45,082 nt of DNA from Nitrospirota bacterium (GCA_014874185.1 JACWAF010000028.1:1-45082), one strand, 5' to 3'. Positions 31,214 through 41,906 are shown, numbered from the stretch's first letter. Translations and numbers: made by a program. The notes: a model not told the origin generated them from the sequence alone.

Positions 31214-32228
31214 TTCCGCCTCCTCCCTGCACCTGGTCGGCTTCCACCTTCATTCCGAACCGGAGCCCCATGCTGTTCAGGATATCTTTTATCTCGTTCA
31301 GGGATTTTCTTCCGAAGTTTTTTGTCTTGAGCATGTCGTGCTCGGTCTTCTGCACAAGCTCGCTAATCGTCTTTATGTTCGCATTCTTAAGGCAGTTCTG
31401 GGCCCGGACGGAAAGCTCCAGCTCCTCAACGCTCCTCGACAGGTTCTCGTTGAAGACCGGATCGTCCGTGTAGGCTCCGCCCACCGAAGAAAACGAGCTT
31501 TTGGCCTCCCTCTCCTCATCATCCTCGTCCTTTTCGAAGATGAAGAAGTTCAAGTGCTCTATAAGGATCCCTGCGGCCTGCGAGATGGCCTTCTCGGGGT
31601 CTATGCTCCCATCGGTCCAGAACTCCAGTATCAGCCTGTCGTAATCCGTGGACCTGCCCACACGGGCCTTCTCCACCCAGAAATTCACCTTTTTTATCGG
31701 GCTGAAGACCGAGTCCACCGCGATGACGTCCACCGGCAGGCTCTCGTCCTTATTGAGTTCCGAGGGCACGTAGCCCTTGCCCTTCTTTATGAATATCTCG
31801 GCCTCGAATGTGGTGCCCTTGTCTATTGTGGCGATGGGCTGCTCGGGGGTGAGGACATCTATATCGCCCCCCATGGCTATATCCGAGCCCCTCACCACGG
31901 CGGGGCCCTTCACGCTTATGGTGGCCGTCTTCACGCCGTTTCCGTGCATCACGACCCTGAGCTTCTTCAGGTTCAGGATGATGTTCATCACGTCTTCCTT
32001 AACGCCCTCTATCGAGGAGAACTCGTGGACGGCGCCCCTGATGCGGACCGCCGAGACGGCGGCGCCTTCCAGAGAGGAAAGGAGCACTCTTCTAAGCGAG
32101 TTCCCAAGAGTGGTGCCGTATCCCCTCTCCAGGGGTTCGGCAATCAGCTTGCCGTATATATCGGTAAGGGTCTCTTCGTCAAACCTGATCTTTTCCGGTA
32201 ACTGAAAACCCTTCTTTTTTAAATCCAT
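31203..32228 (-). CDS. rpoA: DNA-directed RNA polymerase subunit alpha
   Basis: A 341-aa alpha subunit. The N-terminal assembly domain has LERGYGTTLGNSLRRVLLSSLEGAAV. The C-terminal domain (VEELELSVRAQNCLKNANIKTISELV...NFGRKSLNEIKDIL) contacts UP elements and activators. The normal length includes a charged linker. Within rpsM-rpsK-rpsD-rpoA-rplQ. Confidence 0.98.
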   Translation of the reverse strand: MDLKKKGFQLPEKIRFDEETLTDIYGKLIAEPLERGYGTTLGNSLRRVLLSSLEGAAVSAVRIRGAVHEFSSIEGVKEDVMNIILNLKKLRVVMHGNGVKTATISVKGPAVVRGSDIAMGGDIDVLTPEQPIATIDKGTTFEAEIFIKKGKGYVPSELNKDESLPVDVIAVDSVFSPIKKVNFWVEKARVGRSTDYDRLILEFWTDGSIDPEKAISQAAGILIEHLNFFIFEKDEDDEEREAKSSFSSVGGAYTDDPVFNENLSRSVEELELSVRAQNCLKNANIKTISELVQKTEHDMLKTKNFGRKSLNEIKDILNSMGLRFGMKVEADQVQGGGGSAA

Positions 32229-32261
32229 AAAGGCCTCCCCTTTATTTTGAACTTGGACAAA

Positions 32262-32888
32262 TTACTTGGAGTAAAGCTCCACTATGAGCTGTTCCTGCAC
32301 CGGAAGCGGAATCTCGTCCCTCGTCGGCAGATGCAGGACCTTGCCCTTCCGGTTCTCTGCCTCAAGCTCAAGCCACTCCGGCCTGCCTCTGTGCTCGGCC
32401 CTGGAAAGGCTTTCTTCTATGTAAAGGTGCTGGCGCTTGTCCGCGGCCACTTCTATTACGTCGCCGGGTTTTACCAGGAACGAGGGTATATTCACCTTCC
32501 TGCCGTTCACCATGAAGAAACCATGGGTGACGAACTGCCTGGCCTGTCCCCTGTTCAGGGCGAACCCCAGCCTGTAGGCCACGTTGTCGAGCCTGCGCTC
32601 CAGGAGCTGCAGGAGCGTCTCGCCGGTGGCGCCTTTCTTCTTCGCGGCCTCTTCGAAATACTTCCGGAACTGCGCCTCGAGCACCCTGTATATGTTCTTT
32701 ACCTTCTGCTTCTCCCTGAGCTGGACGCCGTAGTCGGAGAGCTTGCCCCTCCTCTGCCCGTGCTGCCCGGGGGGATACTTGCGCCTTTCAACCGAGCACT
32801 TCTCGGTGTTGCACCTGTCGCCCTTCAGGAAGAGCTTCTCGCCATCCCTGCGGCAGACCCTGCACAGCGCGCCCGTATATCTTGCCAT
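32262..32888 (-). CDS. rpsD: 30S ribosomal protein S4
   Basis: A 208-aa S4 protein ([16 protein letters not shown] start at 32888; upstream in-frame codons belong to the rpsK overlap). It has the S4 RNA-binding domain [26 protein letters not shown]. Four cysteines (CRVC and CNTEKC) make it the zinc-binding form. S4 often autoregulates this operon. Confidence 0.97.
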   Translation of the reverse strand: MARYTGALCRVCRRDGEKLFLKGDRCNTEKCSVERRKYPPGQHGQRRGKLSDYGVQLREKQKVKNIYRVLEAQFRKYFEEAAKKKGATGETLLQLLERRLDNVAYRLGFALNRGQARQFVTHGFFMVNGRKVNIPSFLVKPGDVIEVAADKRQHLYIEESLSRAEHRGRPEWLELEAENRKGKVLHLPTRDEIPLPVQEQLIVELYSK

Positions 32889-33274
32889 CAGACTCTCCTC
32901 CTCTTGGGCGGCCTGCATCCGTTATGCGGCACGGGGGTGACGTCCTTTATCAGGTTGATCTCCAGCCCCGCGGCCTGGAGCGCCCTGATTGCGGCCTCCC
33001 TGCCCACGCCCGGCCCCTTCACAAAGACGTCTATCTGCCTCATCCCGTAGTCCATGACTTTCTTGGCCGCAGTCTCCGCCGCCATCTGCGCGGCGTAGAG
33101 CGTGCCCTTTCTGGAGCCCTTGAAGCCGAGGCTGCCGGCCGAACTCCAGGCCAGCACCCCGCCGTTGGGGTCGGTTATGGTGACAATCGTATTATTAAAG
33201 CTTGCCTGTATATGGGCGGAGCCCACCGGTATGCTCTTCTTCTCTTTTTTTCCTGTCTTTTTTCTCTGTGCCAT
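32888..33274 (-). CDS. rpsK: 30S ribosomal protein S11
   Basis: A 128-aa S11 protein: [44 protein letters not shown] and the terminal [18 protein letters not shown]. The stop overlaps the rpsD ATG by one base (TGATG). Confidence 0.98.
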   Translation of the reverse strand: MAQRKKTGKKEKKSIPVGSAHIQASFNNTIVTITDPNGGVLAWSSAGSLGFKGSRKGTLYAAQMAAETAAKKVMDYGMRQIDVFVKGPGVGREAAIRALQAAGLEINLIKDVTPVPHNGCRPPKRRRV

Positions 33275-33289
33275 CTGGTATGAGCCCCC

Positions 33290-33658
33290 CTACTTCTTCT
33301 TTCCGGCAATGGCCCTGCGGGGCCCTTTCCTGGTCCTTGCGTTCGTGCGCGTCCTCTGGCCCCTGACGGGCAACCCGTGCCTGTGCCTCTGCCCGGCATA
33401 GCTGCCTATGTCGACAAGGCGCTTTATGTTCATGGCCACCTCGCGCCGGAGGTCGCCCTCTACCTTGTAGTCGCGCTCTATGACGCCCCTTATTTTTACT
33501 ATGTCGTCGTCCTTCAGGTCCTTCACCCGGGCGTTCATGTCCACCCCGGTCTCGGTGAGTATCTTCCTGGAGAGAGTCCGCCCGATGCCGAAGATGCGGG
33601 TAAGCCCGATCTCGACCCTTTCCTTGCCCGGCAAATCGACTCCTGATATTCTTGCCAT
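33290..33658 (-). CDS. rpsM: 30S ribosomal protein S13
   Basis: A 122-aa S13 protein: [63 protein letters not shown]. Complete; starts one base after rpmJ. Confidence 0.98.
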   Translation of the reverse strand: MARISGVDLPGKERVEIGLTRIFGIGRTLSRKILTETGVDMNARVKDLKDDDIVKIRGVIERDYKVEGDLRREVAMNIKRLVDIGSYAGQRHRHGLPVRGQRTRTNARTRKGPRRAIAGKKK

Positions 33659-33659
33659 C

Positions 33660-33773
33660 CTATCCCTGCCTCTGCTTGTGCCTTGGGTTCTCGCAGATCA
33701 CCCTCACGACACCCTTGCGCTTTATTACTTTGCACTTCTGGCAAAGCGGCTTCACTGATGAACGCACTTTCAT
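33660..33773 (-). CDS. rpmJ: 50S ribosomal protein L36
   Basis: A 37-aa zinc-form L36: [21 protein letters not shown] with the second metal pair C and H in [14 protein letters not shown] longer frame exists upstream, but ATG 33773 with AAGGAG before it is the true start. Confidence 0.97.
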   Translation of the reverse strand: MKVRSSVKPLCQKCKVIKRKGVVRVICENPRHKQRQG

Positions 33774-33789
33774 GGAAAGCTCCTTCCTG

Positions 33790-34008
33790 CTATTTAAACC
33801 TGTATGTAATCCTGCCCCTGGTAAGATCATAGGGGGAAAGTTCCACAAGGACCTTGTCGCCGGGCAGGATCTTTATGAAATGCATCCTCATCTTGCCCGA
33901 GACGTAGGCGAGAATGACCTGCCCGCCTTCCAGCTCCACCCTGAAGGTGGCGTTGGGCAGGGTCTCCACGACCGTGCCCTGAACTTCTATGTTATCTTCT
34001 TTCGGCAC
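33790..34008 (-). CDS. infA: Translation initiation factor IF-1
   Basis: A 72-aa S1/OB-fold protein: [53 protein letters not shown]. The usual neighbour of map and rpmJ. Confidence 0.98.
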   Translation of the reverse strand: MPKEDNIEVQGTVVETLPNATFRVELEGGQVILAYVSGKMRMHFIKILPGDKVLVELSPYDLTRGRITYRFK

Positions 34009-34052
34009 TATATCCTTTTTTGGCTATGATTGCGCAACTTAATAGTTTACAA

Positions 34053-34805
34053 TTAATGGCCCGTTTCCGTCAAGATTTCGGGCTCCCCCCTGGTCACAAG
34101 CACCGTGTGCTCGAAATGCGCCGAAAGACTTCCGTCCGATGTTACCGCGGTCCAGCCGTCCGCGAGTACCCTCACCTTCCAGTCCCCGGCGTTTATCATG
34201 GGCTCTATGGCCAGCGCCATCCCGGCCTTCAGTCTCGGTCCCATCCCCGGCGGCCCGAAATTGGGCACCTGCGGCTCCTCATGCAGCGCCCTGCCTATCC
34301 CGTGCCCCACGAACATCCTTACGACCGAAAACCCGTTTGCCTCCGCGTGCTCCTGGACGGCATGCGAAATATCAGACAGCCGGTTTCCCTCCCTGGCCTG
34401 CCCGATCCCCAGCATCAGGGCCTCCCTGGTTACCAGGATCAGCTTTTTCGCCTGCGGGGTTACCGCGCCCACGGGCAGCGTGACAGCCATGTCCCCGAAA
34501 TAGCCCTTATGGTTCACGCCGAGATCCAGGCTAAGTATGTCGCCTTCCCTGAGCTTCCTTGAAGAGGGCATGCCGTGCACCACCTGGTCGTTCACCGAGA
34601 CGCAGATGCTGGCCGGATATCCGCGGTAGCCCTTGAATGCCGGGGTCCCGCCTCTTTCGATTATGGCCGCCTCCGCGATCTCTTCAAGCTCGCTGGTGGC
34701 GATCCCCGGCGCAACCGCCGCCTTTACCTTTTCCAGGGCCTCCGCCACGATGCGGCCGGCCACCCTCATCAGGGAAATCTCTTCGGCCGACTTGATGAGG
34801 ATCAA
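34053..34805 (-). CDS. map: Methionine aminopeptidase, type I
   Basis: A 250-aa type I enzyme that removes the initiator methionine. Metal ligands lie in LSLDLGVNHKGYFGDMAVTL (two D), GHGIGRALHEEP (H), LAIEPMI (E) and SAHFEHTVLV (E). The frame is open back into secY. The first in-frame start matching family length is the TTG at 34805 (ILIKSAEEISLMRVAGRI); its SD is weak. adk, which normally separates secY and map, is absent. Confidence 0.95.
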   Translation of the reverse strand: MILIKSAEEISLMRVAGRIVAEALEKVKAAVAPGIATSELEEIAEAAIIERGGTPAFKGYRGYPASICVSVNDQVVHGMPSSRKLREGDILSLDLGVNHKGYFGDMAVTLPVGAVTPQAKKLILVTREALMLGIGQAREGNRLSDISHAVQEHAEANGFSVVRMFVGHGIGRALHEEPQVPNFGPPGMGPRLKAGMALAIEPMINAGDWKVRVLADGWTAVTSDGSLSAHFEHTVLVTRGEPEILTETGH

Positions 34806-34849
34806 TTCCGGGACTGTTCTTTCAAAGAGCCTGGTCCTTCCGGCAAAAC

Positions 34850-36157
34850 CTAGCCGCGCCTGCCCCTCATGCGGCCGCGCTTCAGGAAGCCCTCGTAGGA
34901 GCGCGTGACCAGATGCGACTCTATCTGGCTCACCGTGTCCAGGGCGACGCCGACCACTATGAGGAGCGATGTGCCGCCGAAATAGAACGGCACGTTGAAC
35001 TTGTATATGAGTATCTCGGGCAGTATGCACACCGCCGAGAGATATATCCCGCCTGCGAAGGTAAGCCTGCTCAGGACCCTGTAAATGTAATCGGACGTCT
35101 TCTGCCCCGGCCTGATCCCTGGTATGAACCCGCCGTTCTTCTTCAGGTTGTCCGCCACGTCCACCGGGTTGAAGACCACGGCCGTGTAGAAATACGCGAA
35201 GAAGATTATCATGGTCACGTAGAGGACCGTGTGCACCACGGAGCCAGGCGAGAGCTGCCTCGCGATGGCCTGCACCCAGGGTATCGCTATGAACCCGGCT
35301 ATCGTGGCCGGGAACATTATGATCGAAGACGCGAATATGGGCGGTATGACGCCCGATGTGTTTATCTTCAGGGGCAGGTGCGTGCTGCCGCCGCCGTACA
35401 TCTTCCTTCCCACTATCCGCTTGGCGTACTGGACTGGTATCTTCCTCTGCCCGCGCTCCACGTAGATTATGAAGGCCACAACCGCTATCGCCATTGCCAT
35501 TATGAACAGCAGCAGGAAGAGGTTCAGCTCTTTCGCCTGCACCAGCCTTGCCGTGCTGATCATGGCCGATGGGAAGCGCGCCACGATGCCAGCGAAGATT
35601 ATGAGCGATATGCCGTTTCCTATGCCTCGCTCGGTTATCTGCTCGCCAAGCCACATGATGAACGCCGTTCCGGAGGTGAGGGTTATCATCGTAAGGAGCC
35701 TGAAGCCCCAGCCGGGATGCGGCACGAAGGCCCCTCCCTCCATGCCTTCCAGACCAACGGCTATGCCGAAGCTCTGTATGGCGCTTATCACCACCGTGCC
35801 GTAGCGGGTGTATTTGGTGATCTTCTTATGGCCCTCTTCGCCTTCCTTGGCCAGCTTGCCTATGGACGGGACCACGACCGTAAGGAGCTGCAATATGATC
35901 GACGCGCTTATGTAGGGCATGATGCCCAGCGCGAACACGGTCATCCTTGAGAGGGCGCCGCCCGAGAACATGTCGAAGAAGCCCATTATGGCCCCGCCCT
36001 TCTGGAGGAGGAACTTCGAGAGCTGTTCGCCGTTTATGCCAGGGGTGGGTATGTGAGCCCCTATCCTGTAGACCGCAAGCAGGGCGAACGTGAAAAGGAC
36101 CCTGCTTTTAAGCTCCGCTATCTTGAATATGTTCTGAAAGCTTGAAAGCACTCCCAA
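34850..36157 (-). CDS. secY: Preprotein translocase subunit SecY
   Basis: A 435-aa, ten-helix channel protein. Typical motifs: [63 protein letters not shown] and [22 protein letters not shown]. Complete. Starts 1 nt after rplO. Confidence 0.98.
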   Translation of the reverse strand: MGVLSSFQNIFKIAELKSRVLFTFALLAVYRIGAHIPTPGINGEQLSKFLLQKGGAIMGFFDMFSGGALSRMTVFALGIMPYISASIILQLLTVVVPSIGKLAKEGEEGHKKITKYTRYGTVVISAIQSFGIAVGLEGMEGGAFVPHPGWGFRLLTMITLTSGTAFIMWLGEQITERGIGNGISLIIFAGIVARFPSAMISTARLVQAKELNLFLLLFIMAMAIAVVAFIIYVERGQRKIPVQYAKRIVGRKMYGGGSTHLPLKINTSGVIPPIFASSIIMFPATIAGFIAIPWVQAIARQLSPGSVVHTVLYVTMIIFFAYFYTAVVFNPVDVADNLKKNGGFIPGIRPGQKTSDYIYRVLSRLTFAGGIYLSAVCILPEILIYKFNVPFYFGGTSLLIVVGVALDTVSQIESHLVTRSYEGFLKRGRMRGRRG

Positions 36158-36158
36158 T

Positions 36159-36596
36159 TTAAATTACCTCTGCCTTGCCGCCTGCCCCGGCTATCTTCTT
36201 CATGGCGGACTCGCTGAACGCATGGGCCTTTATGGTAACGGCCCTGGTCAGCTCGCCCTTGCCGAGGACCTTCACTCCGTCCTTGAGAGAGCCTATTACC
36301 TTGTTCTTTATCAGGAACTCCGGGGTTATATCGGCCGCCTCCAGTGCATTGAGCCTGTCCAGGTTCACGACGGCATACTCCTTCGCGTTTATGTTCTTGA
36401 AGCCCCTCTTCGGGAGCCTCCTCTGGAGGGGCATCTGGCCGCCCTCGAAACCTGCGCCCTTGGTGCCGCCCGAACGCGCCTTCTGCCCTTTATGCCCCTT
36501 GGTGGACGTCTTCCCGTGCCCCGAGCCGGGGCCCCTGCCCACCCTCTTGGACTTCTTTCTACTTCCCGGAGCCGGCTTTAACTCCTCTATCCTCAT
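36159..36596 (-). CDS. rplO: 50S ribosomal protein L15
   Basis: A 145-aa L15 protein ([53 protein letters not shown]). Its start overlaps the end of rpsE by 38 nt. rpmD (L30), which normally lies between them, is missing. Confidence 0.97.
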   Translation of the reverse strand: MRIEELKPAPGSRKKSKRVGRGPGSGHGKTSTKGHKGQKARSGGTKGAGFEGGQMPLQRRLPKRGFKNINAKEYAVVNLDRLNALEAADITPEFLIKNKVIGSLKDGVKVLGKGELTRAVTIKAHAFSESAMKKIAGAGGKAEVI

Positions 36597-37113
36597 CGGT
36601 CTTCTCCTTTTCAGCCTGTGATTCCTCTTCGCCCCTGCCCCGGACCTTCATTACGCTGTCGAAGTCCTTCAGTTTCATCAGCCCGTCCAGCGTGGCCCTT
36701 ACCGTATTGAACGGGTTGTGGCTTCCGAGGGATTTCGCCACTATGTCATGGATGCCGCTTACTTCGAGGATCGCCCTCACCGGCCCGCCGGCGATGAGCC
36801 CCGTCCCTTTCTTGGCCGGGTTCATCACCACGCTTACCGAGCCGTACCTGCCTACAACCCTGTGGGGTATGGATGTGGACCTGAGAGGGAAGTTTATGAG
36901 TGACTTTTTTGCGCTCTCGACGGCCTTCCTTATGGCTTCCGGCACCTCGGATGCCTTTCCCTTGCCGATGCCCACGGTGCCTTCGCCGTCACCTACCACT
37001 ACCAGCGCGCTGAAGGAGAACCTCCTCCCGCCTTTTACGACTTTGGCCACTCTGTTGATGTATACGACCTTGTCCTTTAAAGTCAGTCCCTCAGGTTCGA
37101 TCCTTCCCACCAT
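36559..37113 (-). CDS. rpsE: 30S ribosomal protein S5
   Basis: A 184-aa S5 protein: [38 protein letters not shown], and [24 protein letters not shown] charged C-terminal tail (about residues 160-184) runs into the rplO start, making a 38-nt overlap unusual for this operon. Confidence 0.97.
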   Translation of the reverse strand: MVGRIEPEGLTLKDKVVYINRVAKVVKGGRRFSFSALVVVGDGEGTVGIGKGKASEVPEAIRKAVESAKKSLINFPLRSTSIPHRVVGRYGSVSVVMNPAKKGTGLIAGGPVRAILEVSGIHDIVAKSLGSHNPFNTVRATLDGLMKLKDFDSVMKVRGRGEEESQAEKEKTDEDRGVKAGSGK

Positions 37114-37136
37114 ACCTCCTTGGAATTTATGCGGGC

Positions 37137-37499
37137 CTAAAACTCGAGGCCGCCCTCTCTGGCCGCCTCGGCCAATTCTTTTATGATTCCGTGATAACTG
37201 TATCCGCCTTTGTCGAAGACCACCCTCTTGAGACCCCTTTCAACCGCCTTGCCGGCTATCATGGAGCCCACCTTCTGGGCCACGGCCTTGTTGGCCCTGT
37301 TGCCCTTCAGGGCGGCGAACTCCTTTTCGCGGGTGGAGGCGGCCACGAGCGTGTGCCCCTTCGTGTCGTCTATCAGCTGGGCATAGACGTGGTTAAGGCT
37401 CCTGTAGACCGAAAGCCTCGGCCTTTCGGCCGTGCCGCTCACTTTCTTTCTTACCCTCTTGTGCCTTCTCTCTCTTGCAAGTACCGCTTTCTCAGTCAA
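37137..37499 (-). CDS. rplR: 50S ribosomal protein L18
   Basis: A 120-aa L18 protein: [35 protein letters not shown] and [26 protein letters not shown]. It binds 5S rRNA. Complete. Confidence 0.97.
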   Translation of the reverse strand: MTEKAVLARERRHKRVRKKVSGTAERPRLSVYRSLNHVYAQLIDDTKGHTLVAASTREKEFAALKGNRANKAVAQKVGSMIAGKAVERGLKRVVFDKGGYSYHGIIKELAEAAREGGLEF

Positions 37500-37517
37500 C
37501 TTACGACCTCCGCGCCT

Positions 37518-38060
37518 TTATTTCTTGCCGGTCTTGCCAGCTTTGAGCTTTATGCGCTCACCCTGGTAACGGATGCCCTTGCCCTTGTACGCATCCGGCG
37601 GCCTCAGTGCCTTCAGCTCGGCAGCCACCTGCCCGATCTTCTGCTTGTCTATCCCGGATAGGGTAATCAGCACCTGCTTCTTGTCCACCTCGGCATTGAT
37701 GCCCTCGGGGAGGTTGTACTCCACCGGGTGCGAATAGCCCAGAGCCAGAACAAGCTTCCTGCCCTGCACCTGGGCCCTGTAACCGACGCCCACGATCTCA
37801 AGGTTCTTCGTGTAGCCCTGGGACACGCCGGCGACCATGTTGTTTACCAGGCTCCTTGAGAGCCCGTGGAGCGCCCTGGCCTCCCTGGCCTCGTCCTCCC
37901 TTTCGAGGACGATCTTCCCGTCGGCCTGCTTCACGCTTATGCGCTGCGGGACCTCCCAGGAGAGCGAGCCCCTTGGGCCTTTCACGGCGATGCTCCTGCC
38001 GGAGAGGCTTACGCTGACGCCATTCGGCAAATCTATCGGTTTTTTCCCTATTCTAGACAT
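37518..38060 (-). CDS. rplF: 50S ribosomal protein L6
   Basis: A 180-aa L6 protein: MSRIGKKPIDLPNGVSV, LVNNMVAGVSQGYTKNLEIVGVGYRAQ and PPDAYKGKGIRYQGE near the C-terminus. Complete. Confidence 0.98.
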   Translation of the reverse strand: MSRIGKKPIDLPNGVSVSLSGRSIAVKGPRGSLSWEVPQRISVKQADGKIVLEREDEAREARALHGLSRSLVNNMVAGVSQGYTKNLEIVGVGYRAQVQGRKLVLALGYSHPVEYNLPEGINAEVDKKQVLITLSGIDKQKIGQVAAELKALRPPDAYKGKGIRYQGERIKLKAGKTGKK

Positions 38061-38072
38061 ATCGCTGCTCCC

Positions 38073-38465
38073 TTACCAGACGAAGCAGAGGAGTTCCCCG
38101 CCCACCTTGTCGCTGCGGCAGGTCTTGTCCGAGAGCACCCCGCGCGGGGTGGTCAGGATGGCAACGCCGACCCCGCCCATCACCTTCGGTATCTCGGCCG
38201 AGCCCACGTAGACGCGCCGGCCGGGCTTGCTCACCTTCTGCAGGTCCGTGATGACGGACTCTCCGTCTGTATATTTGAGATTAACCCTCAGTATTCCCTG
38301 CTTGCGGTCTTTTATGACCTTGTACGCCCTTATGAAGCCCTCTTCCTTCAGTATCTTGGCTATCTCCAGCTTCATCTTTGAGGCGGGGATGTCCACCTTC
38401 TCCGCCCTGATGCGCGAGGCGTTCCTTATCCTTGTCAGCATGTCCGCTATTGGGTCAGTAAGCAT
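38073..38465 (-). CDS. rpsH: 30S ribosomal protein S8
   Basis: A 130-aa S8 protein: [54 protein letters not shown]8 commonly autoregulates the spc operon by binding mRNA near rplE. Confidence 0.98.
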   Translation of the reverse strand: MLTDPIADMLTRIRNASRIRAEKVDIPASKMKLEIAKILKEEGFIRAYKVIKDRKQGILRVNLKYTDGESVITDLQKVSKPGRRVYVGSAEIPKVMGGVGVAILTTPRGVLSDKTCRSDKVGGELLCFVW

Positions 38466-38475
38466 TCTTCGCCCC

Positions 38476-38661
38476 CTACCAGCTCGACTTGGCCACGCCG
38501 GGTACCTGGCCCTTCAGGGCGAGGTTGCGGAAGCAGATCCTGCATATCCCGAACTCCCTCATATAGGCCCTGGGCCTTCCGCAGATGTTGCAGCGGTTGT
38601 GGGCCCTGACCTTGTACTTGGGCGGCCTCTTCGATTTCTCTATCATTGACGTCCTTGCCAT
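38476..38661 (-). CDS. rpsN: 30S ribosomal protein S14, zinc-binding type
   Basis: A 61-aa short S14 with the four-cysteine site [20 protein letters not shown]. Small zinc-form S14 of about 61 aa is the ancestral type. Followed (upstream on the strand) by a 106-bp gap before rplE. Confidence 0.97.
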   Translation of the reverse strand: MARTSMIEKSKRPPKYKVRAHNRCNICGRPRAYMREFGICRICFRNLALKGQVPGVAKSSW

Positions 38662-38767
38662 TAAGCCTCCGCTCCTTTATCTTCTTTTCTTGAAAAGCCT
38701 GTCATGCTTAAAAACACCTGTCTGCCGTAATTTATAATTTCGCGGCTCATTCCCTGCCCACCCCGCA
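38662..38767 (-). other. 106-bp gap inside the spc operon between rplE and rpsN
   Basis: An unusually long spacer for this otherwise tightly packed operon. It contains CTTTTC/GAAAAG (about 38682-38694) and AT-rich sequence but no gene. It could hold a regulatory site, for example the S8 target that other bacteria have near rplE. Confidence 0.35.
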
Positions 38768-39310
38768 CTACTTCCTGAACGGCACGCCAACGTACCTGAG
38801 GAGTTTCTTGCTCTCCTCGTCCGTCCGGGCGCTTGTGCAGATGGTTATGTCCATCCCGTGGACTATCTCAACCTTGTCATAGTTTATCTCCGGGAATATG
38901 AACTGCTCTTTTATGCCGAAATTATAGTTGCCCCGGCCGTCGAAGGACCTGTCCGAAAGCCCCCTGAAGTCCCTGATGCGGGGCAGGGCCACGCTGATGA
39001 GCCTGTCCAGGAACTCGTACATCCTGTTCCCGCGGAGGGTCACCCTGCAACCTATGGGCATCCCCTTACGGAGCTTGAAGGTGGCTATCGCCTTCTTCGC
39101 CTTGGTCTGCACGGCCTTCTGACCGGCTATCATGGTAAGCTCTTTCTGCACCGAATCCAGCAGCTTTATATTCTGCACGGCCTCTCCGAGGCCCACGTTC
39201 AGTACCACCTTCTCTATCTTCGGCACCTGCATGATGTTGTCGTAAGCGTAATCCTTCATCATGGCCGGCGCTATCTCTTTAGCGTATCTTTCCCTGAGTC
39301 TCGGTGCCAT
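38768..39310 (-). CDS. rplE: 50S ribosomal protein L5
   Basis: A 180-aa L5 protein: [36 protein letters not shown], and [31 protein letters not shown]. It binds 5S rRNA. Complete. Confidence 0.98.
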   Translation of the reverse strand: MAPRLRERYAKEIAPAMMKDYAYDNIMQVPKIEKVVLNVGLGEAVQNIKLLDSVQKELTMIAGQKAVQTKAKKAIATFKLRKGMPIGCRVTLRGNRMYEFLDRLISVALPRIRDFRGLSDRSFDGRGNYNFGIKEQFIFPEINYDKVEIVHGMDITICTSARTDEESKKLLRYVGVPFRK

Positions 39311-39313
39311 CTG

Positions 39314-39631
39314 CTAGTCGATTACCTCCTTGCACTTTTTGCAGAGCCGGAGCTTCCTGCCGTCCTCGAGCACCTGGTTGCCTATCTTGGAAGGCGCGCT
39401 GCATTTGGGGCACACGAGCACCACATTGGAGATGTGTATCGGGTTCTCCTTCTCTATGATGCCCCCCTGCTGGTACTTCTTCGAGGGCTTCTGGTGCTTC
39501 TTTATCACGTTGACCTTCTCCACTATGACCTTGTCCTTGACGGGGAGCACGAAGAGCACCCTTCCGCTCTTCCCCCTCTCCTTGCCCGCCAGAACTTTAA
39601 CCGTATCGCCTTTTCTTATTCCAAATCCCAT
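39314..39631 (-). CDS. rplX: 50S ribosomal protein L24
   Basis: A 105-aa L24 with the KOW motif (IRKGDTVKVLAGKERGKSGRVLFV). A C-terminal CPKC/CKKC pair looks like a small zinc site. Complete. Confidence 0.97.
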   Translation of the reverse strand: MGFGIRKGDTVKVLAGKERGKSGRVLFVLPVKDKVIVEKVNVIKKHQKPSKKYQQGGIIEKENPIHISNVVLVCPKCSAPSKIGNQVLEDGRKLRLCKKCKEVID

Positions 39632-39640
39632 TTCGTCTCC

Positions 39641-40009
39641 TTAAAGCACCTCGGGGGCAAGCGATATTATCTTCATGTATTCCTTCCAGCGGAGTTCCCT
39701 GGCCACGGGCCCGAATATGCGCGTGCCCACCGGCTCCCCGGCCGGGTTTATGAGCACCACGGCGTTCTGGTCGAACCTTATGTAAGATCCATCCGGCCTC
39801 CTGTGCTCTTTCCTGGTCCTCACTACAACCGCCTTGGCCTTGGCGCCTTTCTTCACCGTTCCCTCGGGGGAGGACTCCTTCACGCTCACCACGATAACGT
39901 CCCCCAGCCCGGCATAGCGCCTCCGCGAGCCGCCCAGCACTTTTATGCAGGCCACCTTCTTGGCGCCGGAGTTGTCGGCAACGTCGAGGATCGTCTGGAC
40001 CTGTATCAT
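39641..40009 (-). CDS. rplN: 50S ribosomal protein L14
   Basis: A 122-aa L14 protein: [44 protein letters not shown] and the C-terminal [19 protein letters not shown]. The ATG at 40009 overlaps the rpsQ stop by 4 nt; upstream codons in the same frame belong to rpsQ. Confidence 0.98.
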   Translation of the reverse strand: MIQVQTILDVADNSGAKKVACIKVLGGSRRRYAGLGDVIVVSVKESSPEGTVKKGAKAKAVVVRTRKEHRRPDGSYIRFDQNAVVLINPAGEPVGTRIFGPVARELRWKEYMKIISLAPEVL

Positions 40010-40263
40010 TTGCCCGCCTCCTGCCCCTGCCCGGCCGCACCGATTACCCTCCAGCGCTTGTCCTTGCTGTAGGGCTTCGACTCGACTATGGTCACCTTGT
40101 CGCCCACCTTGCACCGGTTCTCCTCGTCGTGGGCCTTGAAGCGGGTGACCTTCTTCATGGTCTTTTTATAGGTGGGGTGCTGGAAGAGCCTGGTCACGGT
40201 GACCACAACCGTCTTGTCCATCTTGTCGCTTACTACCGTTCCGGTAAATGTCTTTTTAGCCAT
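40006..40263 (-). CDS. rpsQ: 30S ribosomal protein S17
   Basis: An 85-aa S17 protein: [35 protein letters not shown] and [27 protein letters not shown]. Starts 2 nt after rpmC. Confidence 0.97.
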   Translation of the reverse strand: MAKKTFTGTVVSDKMDKTVVVTVTRLFQHPTYKKTMKKVTRFKAHDEENRCKVGDKVTIVESKPYSKDKRWRVIGAAGQGQEAGK

Positions 40264-40265
40264 GT

Positions 40266-40475
40266 TTAGCGCCCGCCCTGCTTCGCTTTTTCTGATATTA
40301 TGGTAAGAATCCTCGCGATGTCCTTCTTTACCGCGCCCATCCGCTTTGGGTTTTCCATCTCGCCCGTGGCCTGCTGGAACCGGAGGTTGAATATCTCCCT
40401 TCTCATATCGGCCTCGTGCAACTTCAACTCGTCTATTGTCATGTTCCTGAATTCGGTTACCCTGCTCGATTTCAC
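40266..40475 (-). CDS. rpmC: 50S ribosomal protein L29
   Basis: A 69-aa helical L29 protein with [44 protein letters not shown]. The ATG overlaps rplP by 4 nt. Confidence 0.97.
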   Translation of the reverse strand: MKSSRVTEFRNMTIDELKLHEADMRREIFNLRFQQATGEMENPKRMGAVKKDIARILTIISEKAKQGGR

Positions 40476-40891
40476 AGGAGTTCCTCCTGCCTCTTTACGA
40501 ATTTGGTGGCTATGGGCAGCTTGTGGCTGGCCAGCCTCATGGCCTCCTTGGCCACGTCCTCCCCTATGCCCGAGACCTCATAGAGTATCTTGCCCGGCTT
40601 CACAACGGCCACCCAGTACTCCGGCGCGCCCTTGCCCTTTCCCATACGCGTCTCGGCGGGCTTCTTGGTGATGGGCTTGTCCGGGAACACGCGTATCCAG
40701 ACCTTCACGCCCCTCTTGGCGTGCCTCGTTATGGCCACCCTGGCGGCCTCTATCTGCCTGCTCGTGATCCAGCCCGGCTCCATGGCCTTCAGGCCGAAGT
40801 CCCCGAAGTTCACGTCAGAACCCCTGTAGGCCTTCCCGTCCATGTTGCCCTTCTGCATCTTCCTGAATTTGACTTTTTTAGGCGCTAGCAT
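40472..40891 (-). CDS. rplP: 50S ribosomal protein L16
   Basis: A 139-aa L16 protein: [48 protein letters not shown] and [19 protein letters not shown]. Complete. Confidence 0.98.
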   Translation of the reverse strand: MLAPKKVKFRKMQKGNMDGKAYRGSDVNFGDFGLKAMEPGWITSRQIEAARVAITRHAKRGVKVWIRVFPDKPITKKPAETRMGKGKGAPEYWVAVVKPGKILYEVSGIGEDVAKEAMRLASHKLPIATKFVKRQEELL

Positions 40892-40909
40892 TTCCTGGAA
40901 ACCCCTTCT

Positions 40910-41551
40910 TTATGATATCGAGCTCTCGGGAAGTATGTCCCCGTGATATATCCAGACCTTGACGCCTATGATGCCGTAAGTGGTCGAGGCCTCGGCAAGC
41001 CCGTACTCTATATTCGCCCTGAAAGTGTGAAGCGGCACCCTGCCTTCCCTGTACCACTCCGTCCTGGCAATCTCGGCCCCGGCAAGCCTCCCCGAACAGG
41101 TGACCTTTATCCCCTGCGCCCCGAAACGGAGCGCACTGGCCACGGCCTTCTTCATGGCGCGGCGGAAGGCCACGCGCTTTTCTATCTGCAGCGCGATGTT
41201 CTCGGCCACAAGCTGCGCGTTTATCTCGGGCTTCCTCACTTCCTTTATGTCCACGGCCACTTCCTTGCCGGTGGCGCCTTCCAGGTCTTTCCTGAGCTTC
41301 TCGGCCTCGGAGCCCTTCTTCCCGATTACTATGCCGGGCCTTGCCGTATGTATTATGACACGGAGCTTCTGGGTCGTGCGCTCTATCTCTATGCTGGAAA
41401 CTCCCGCGTGGTAAAGCCTCTCTTTGATGCTCTTTCTGATGTGGTAGTCTTCCACAAGCTGGTCCGCGTAGCCTTTCTTCTGGAACCAGCGGGAATCCCA
41501 GGTCCTCGTTATCTTAAGCCTTACCCCTATGGGATGCGTCTTCTGACCCAA
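40910..41551 (-). CDS. rpsC: 30S ribosomal protein S3
   Basis: A 213-aa S3 protein with N-terminal [23 protein letters not shown], the KH motif [18 protein letters not shown] and the C-terminal [36 protein letters not shown]. Complete. Confidence 0.98.
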   Translation of the reverse strand: MGQKTHPIGVRLKITRTWDSRWFQKKGYADQLVEDYHIRKSIKERLYHAGVSSIEIERTTQKLRVIIHTARPGIVIGKKGSEAEKLRKDLEGATGKEVAVDIKEVRKPEINAQLVAENIALQIEKRVAFRRAMKKAVASALRFGAQGIKVTCSGRLAGAEIARTEWYREGRVPLHTFRANIEYGLAEASTTYGIIGVKVWIYHGDILPESSIS

Positions 41552-41560
41552 AATCTCCTC

Positions 41561-41893
41561 CTATTGCTCGTCCGTAAGCTGCACGGTTATATGCGAACTC
41601 TTTTTCTTTATCACGTTTGCCCTGCCCATTGAACGGGGTTCCATCCTCTTCATCACCGGGCCCTCGTCCACGCAGATCTTCTCTATCTTCATCTTCTCCG
41701 GGTCCGCGTTCTTCTGCTCGGCGTTGGCCATCGCGGAGCGGAGCACCTTTGCCACCAGCCTGGCCCCCCTGTACGGCATGAACTTGAGAGCGGTAAGTGC
41801 CTCCCCCGCGTTCTTGTCCCGTATCAGGTCCACCACCCTCCTGGCCTTCCGGGGTGTTATCCTTGCGTATTTCCAAACCGCCTTGGTCTGCAT
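41561..41893 (-). CDS. rplV: 50S ribosomal protein L22
   Basis: A 110-aa L22 protein: KYARITPRKARRVVDLIRDKNAGEALTALKF, VDEGPVMKRMEPRSMGRANVIKKKSSHITV. Its beta-hairpin lines the exit tunnel. Complete. Confidence 0.98.
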   Translation of the reverse strand: MQTKAVWKYARITPRKARRVVDLIRDKNAGEALTALKFMPYRGARLVAKVLRSAMANAEQKNADPEKMKIEKICVDEGPVMKRMEPRSMGRANVIKKKSSHITVQLTDEQ

Positions 41894-41906
41894 TTATGCT
41901 TCCCCT

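Noticed and set aside
34850-35654. The map frame extended far upstream (533 codons)
   Set aside because: The extra part is an alternate frame of secY; methionine aminopeptidase homology begins at about 34805.
41514-41876. Acidic, glycine-rich minus-strand frame overlapping rplV
   Set aside because: It is a shadow of rplV and rpsC with no family features.
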